A DNA stretch of 64,000 nt from Sipunculus nudus (lineage: Eukaryota > Annelida > Sipuncula > Golfingiida > Sipunculidae), in NCBI GenBank assembly GCA_026874595.1, contig CM049316.1, forward strand, positions 15,565,839 through 15,629,838, given 5' to 3'. Position 1 is the stretch's first letter; every line of letters begins with the position of its first letter. Made by a program: the position numbers and the translations under genes. Positions 60,118 through 64,000 of the stretch are shown one piece after another. The notes under the pieces were generated by a model. It made no database searches. It had not been told where the DNA came from and saw only the letters and a list, made by a program, of their open reading frames with translations.

Positions 60118-60369
60118 TTCCAGGAATGATATCCCTTGAATTTCAAATCGGTCTGTTTCACATAAATGATACATGGAGCCAATTTAAAATAAATTGATAA
60201 ATTATGCAATCTTGTTGTACTTAATTTCTACATGAGATCAGGTAACATCAGATATCGTAAATGCGAAATATAGAAATGTATGTTGAATGCAAGGAGAACT
60301 TTAAAATATGCCCGCCTCTTGAGGAAAGATACATTTGAGATATAGTTTATAGCTCAGGTGACTTTCATG

Positions 60370-61340
60370 GTGTGCTGTAGCGATCGGTCTTGGTCCGTGC
60401 GGCAAATCGTATCTGTAAGGGCTAGGATCAAGAACCCTATGAAGTCTTTGAGGTTCTGAAAGGATCTCCTTGGAAACCTGAAATTAGGTCACTGCTACCT
60501 ATATTCTCCGAGTTACTGAGTGTGTTCAAATTTTAAGCCAAACTTTTCATCCCAAACCTTTGATGAATCACATATGGCTCACCTACCAAGTGGGAGAAGA
60601 ATCCTATAGAATTTTAAGTCATAATGTCAAAGGTCAAGGTCTCCGGATCCACTTCCTTAAAAGGCTGTGGACACATTTCAAGCTAGATTTTTCTTTTTAA
60701 ACCTTCCAGCATTGAAATATCGCTTCTCTGCCAACAGGGGAAAAGACCTGTTGTTTTTGAGGTAAAAGGTCAAATTTACAACACCCACTTCATGCGTGGA
60801 ATCATTATAAGGCAAACTTTTCGTTCAACCTGTGCCTTCCATTTCTTATATATGATGGCTTACCTACCAATAGAAGAAGAACCCTATTTAAGTTGAGTTC
60901 AATAGCTCTGAGGTCAATGTAACAATACTAAATTGTTCCAAATGCTTGTGAACATATTTCAAGCTATACCGTTTATCCTAAACCCTCAGTTTTTCAAATA
61001 TGCCTCATCTATGGATCACTCAATTTGATTCAAACTTCATATTTATGGGTCTTTTTGCTTAAAGAATTAATTGAATTCGGGTCAGCTGGTCAGAAGGGTA
61101 AAGGTTGCAGGTCAAAATTATTCACACATTGGTTGCCAAATTATTACTCATGTTTTAAGTGGTTAGTAGTTACCCATCTTTCTAGAAGAATTCAATTGAT
61201 ATGTGGGCAAAAGGCCACGGTCATTGGTCAGGAATGTTTACAAAAAACTTACTTTGTAGACCATCTCTATTTTTCTTGTATATATAACCATTGCACTCAC
61301 ACGGGTACATCTCACTGTGAGGTCGTAAATGTGAGTGGCA
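60370..61340. repeat. DR1-type repeat block, mirrored copy of 40,090-40,870
   Basis: Contains AGGTCAAGGTC and AGGTCAAA motifs (for example about 60,630 and 60,770) in reverse complement to the left arm. No gene. The 109-codon frame at 61,025-61,354 is incidental. Confidence 0.6.
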
Positions 61341-63540
61341 TTTGTGATATGTGACTCTTTTTTGTATCAGCCCATTGAATGATAAGAACATCAACACTCT
61401 TTGTCAGAGGTTTTACTAAATGCTTCGGCCATGCATTGAGACTATGAGAGTATTGTATTAAGGTTTAGCTACTAATTTATGAGATGATGATAACATTTTG
61501 CAGTTTATTTTATGGAATCATAGCTATAAACTTAGTTTCCTGGATATCTTAATTTTTTTGTGCAAATCATCAAATATATCAGTGTTTGTTCTGATAATAT
61601 GTGGTTCTGTACCTGGATTAGGATAGCTCTATTTGTTTTACAAGTATCTTATTGAAACTTTATGCATGTATTTTTTTCAGTTTTTGCATTTTACCTACCC
61701 TGCTGACCCCCCTAAAAAGCAAGGTTATAATTAAAAAATACTGGACTTACACCTTTTACATTTGCATGACCATATATGTAATATGAGAGCTCTCCAACCT
61801 GATCATGCCTTGTATATATATTTTTTGACAATCATTTCTGTAACATTCTTTCGAGCCTTTTGCCGCAAGTTTAGTCTTTTATTGGAGGATGTGTGATATA
61901 AAATGTCAGACGTGAGAAATCCAGTATGTCCGCCAAGTAGCCACATTAGAATTTTTTTGTCAGTGCAGTTTCTATGATTCTTTTTCAATGTTTGGTCCCT
62001 TTAAGAGGATATTTGTTGTCGGATTTCAGGCCTGTCAGAAATCCAATATGGACATCAGGGGTAGCCATTTTTAAATTCCTTTTCAACATATTATCTCAAA
62101 AACTTTTTGAGAAATAGTGTCGCATGTGAAATGTAAAATTTTGTTTAAAACCATTCAAAATAAGAGCACGGCAAACGTGCATAATACGCCCGTTTTGTAT
62201 CTGGTGACCTCTGACCTTATTAAATATGTGTGAAATTTGATGAAAATATAATTCAGATGAGAACGTCTTTTGTTAATATGTTTAAGTTTCATGAAAATAC
62301 ATAAAATCAAAGATGCATGGTCCTCATATTTCATTGATTAATGTGATATTTATATTAATAGTGAAATATGAATGAGTATATGACAAATTATATATTTTTT
62401 AATATAGAAACTTAAAAATGTGAAAAACTCATACTGTAAATTATAGAGCCAGTTGCATGGAATATATTGCCTTGATATGAATGATTTATAAGCTTCAATT
62501 ATTTACTCACAGTGGTATAAAAGTGGTTTTTCAGTCTGTGACGGAAATTTACAAGTATACTTTTTCATTTACAGCTTCACAAATAAAGATCAACTGCATA
62601 TTAAGAAAATATCGTGTCTACTCATTCAGTTGTTGCCGAATGTAAAAATGACACAGATTGTGGGAGCACAGCATAAAAGCATACAATATTCTATATTCTG
62701 TACCTAATTCCTTCTGTGTGTAATTTTTTTATCTTTATTTCATTTCCCTTAGTTTGGGAACTGTAAGAGCAGACAGGAAAGATTAATTACTAAAGTGTTC
62801 ATTAGGCGAATAAAAAACGTGAATGTATCTATTTATGGATGCTTACAGTCATGTGATTATACGCCTCAGTGTCTGTCGTAGCGTCCTTCGAAAATGGAGT
62901 CATTCTGCCTTCAATGTTGTGCATTGACACTTGCGGGGTGTTAAAATTACACAGTCAGTTCTGATATGACGTCATCTACCACTATAAAAAAAATTTAGGC
63001 TACTATCTCCTTATTTCTTTTTTTAATTGTTTCAGGAAATTAAAGCAAGATATTGTATTGTGGCTTTTCTGGTTAATTAAGCACGTATCTTTTCTCTAAC
63101 AACTAAGTTTTTAATTTTATTGCCTGCATGTATGAAGTTGGATCAAGTAATGATATGCTATAAAGACCTGAGACTTGATGTGGAGAAAATTGGGAAAATA
63201 TATTTATTTTTGATCCATAACAATAAAAGAAAACGTTTCATAAGTTCTAGCGTTCTATGGATCGTCATCAACCATACATCTTGTTTATCGTATTCGAATC
63301 ATTCACGATACAGTCAGCATTTGCAGATGAATATGCCTTACGCCTTAATGGAAAATAGAAAAACAAAACTTGTATAATTGGTATTGCTATTGAATTATTT
63401 TTTTATCAATACTGCTATTCAAAGTTCAAAGATAATCCGCTACATATATATTCTATACTGCAAGACAACCGACCCAGGTCTCAATTAAAGCGTGTCTTTG
63501 TAAAATCTCATACTCTCAAATAGCTACTGTAAATTTTGTG
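61341..63540. other. Non-coding right-arm sequence
   Basis: Mirrors about 37,870-40,070 of the left arm. No gene or named element recognised. Confidence 0.6.
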
Positions 63541-63544
63541 ACAT

Positions 63545-64000
63545 CACTTCCCCCTCCAGGAAGAAAATGCTGGCATTTTCATGATTACCTTATGCGATTT
63601 ATCTTATTATTGTACTGATTACAGGATACATGAGATAAAAGCGATGAATGAGATCAGTTCATTCATGAAATCTGGCCCACAGTCAGCGCTACCGGTTACT
63701 GACTCGATCTGAAACACGTACTCCTGGAGAAGCATTGCCCAGCGCATGATCCGCTAATTGAGACACTTTGACTGATTTATATACACAAGGTTTTTGTGGT
63801 CGGTTTGAATTACAAAGTGCCTCCCGAACAAATACATGTCAAACTTTCCAATTGACCAGACTATTGCGAGGGCCTCACGTTCAACAGTAGAATAGTTTTG
63901 TTTCCTTGGCAGGAGTTTACGACTTGCATATGCGACTGGGTGTATAACCCCTTCATTTTCCTGCATCAGGGTGCCACTGATACCTCTCTCAGAGGCATTG
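63545..64000 (-). mobile_element. Ty3/gypsy RNase H fragment at the window edge
   Basis: Minus strand, entering from beyond 64,000. RNase H reads NASERGISGTLMQ (Asn where the first catalytic Asp is expected), VAYASRKLLPRKQNYSTVE, VIQTDHKNLVYI, an in-frame TAG near 63,756, then RWAMLLQEYVFQIESV. About 100 bases further a purine-rich CCTGGAGGGGGAAG tract (about 63,549-63,562) is followed at once by inverted-arm sequence, so the expected 3' LTR is missing. RNase H is again close to the polypurine tract with no integrase after it. Whether this is Gmr1-type depends on sequence outside the window. Confidence 0.7.

Larger units (their letters stand above)
55540..63541. repeat. Right arm of the inverted duplication
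   Basis: Reverse-complement partner of 37,870-51,170, carrying NTF2-like copy D. Its outer end (about 63,541) abuts a gypsy fragment. Its inner end is the junction inside the LINE where ORF1 meets the endonuclease tail. Confidence 0.88.

Overview
The window is eukaryotic. Its genes are split into short exons with GT/AG introns, the base composition is AT-rich with many (TA)n runs, and most of the recognisable coding sequence is retrotransposon. The mix of element types (Ty3/gypsy with two different pol orders, a tyrosine-recombinase retroelement, Tx1/L1-like and CR1-like LINEs, a pogo-like DNA element) together with abundant TGACCTTTGACC-type repeats ending in GGACGGAC suggests a marine invertebrate, plausibly a mollusc. 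The species cannot be settled from sequence alone.

The main host content is a small gene family encoding 125-residue NTF2-like/SnoaL-like (DUF4440-type) proteins. All members share the same four-exon structure (10 + 147 + 151 + 70 coding bases). Copy A (minus, 4,869-6,789), copy C (minus, 41,098-47,286) and copy D (plus, 57,647-60,117) have uninterrupted spliced reading frames. Copy B (minus, about 33,657-36,847) is a decayed pseudogene with recognisable exons 1-3. A, C and D share a proximal promoter with a TTTAAA box and a palindrome TTGCCAC-N10-GTGGCAA (one change in C). A different gene, of a widespread uncharacterised and probably transposon-associated family, lies at 16,754-18,179 (minus, three in-phase exons, one frameshift).

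Layout. 0-4.6 kb: a 145-bp tandem array rich in nuclear-receptor DR1-like half-sites, decayed relatives of it, and a segment duplicated at 37.5 kb. 4.9-7 kb: copy A. 7-16.7 kb: mostly unrecognised AT-rich DNA, a pogo/Tigger fossil, a perfect 27-bp-arm hairpin and a minisatellite. 16.7-18.2 kb: the three-exon gene. 18.3-25.1 kb: an almost complete, young Ty3/gypsy element (minus) with 869-bp LTRs. 25.4-31.3 kb: two LINE fossils (minus). 33.6-37.2 kb: pseudogene copy B and a duplicated promoter. 37.9-63.5 kb: a large interrupted inverted duplication. Its left arm carries copy C and its right arm carries copy D, head to head, each with the 3' end of the same internally deleted LINE just upstream of the promoter. 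The spacer holds a Ty3/gypsy remnant whose RNase H is followed directly by polypurine tract and LTR, as in Gmr1-type elements with copia-like pol order. A tyrosine-recombinase retroelement with split direct repeats sits in intron 3 of copy C only. At the right edge another gypsy RNase H fragment abuts the arm.

The order of events can be read by nesting (inference): NTF2-like unit duplicated; LINE inserted upstream of the C/D ancestor; inverted duplication; then tyrosine-recombinase element and a further insertion into the left arm. The clearest novelty is the coupling of an expanding NTF2-like family to this nested inverted structure, not a single new protein machine. Percent identities and family assignments are by eye, with no searches run.
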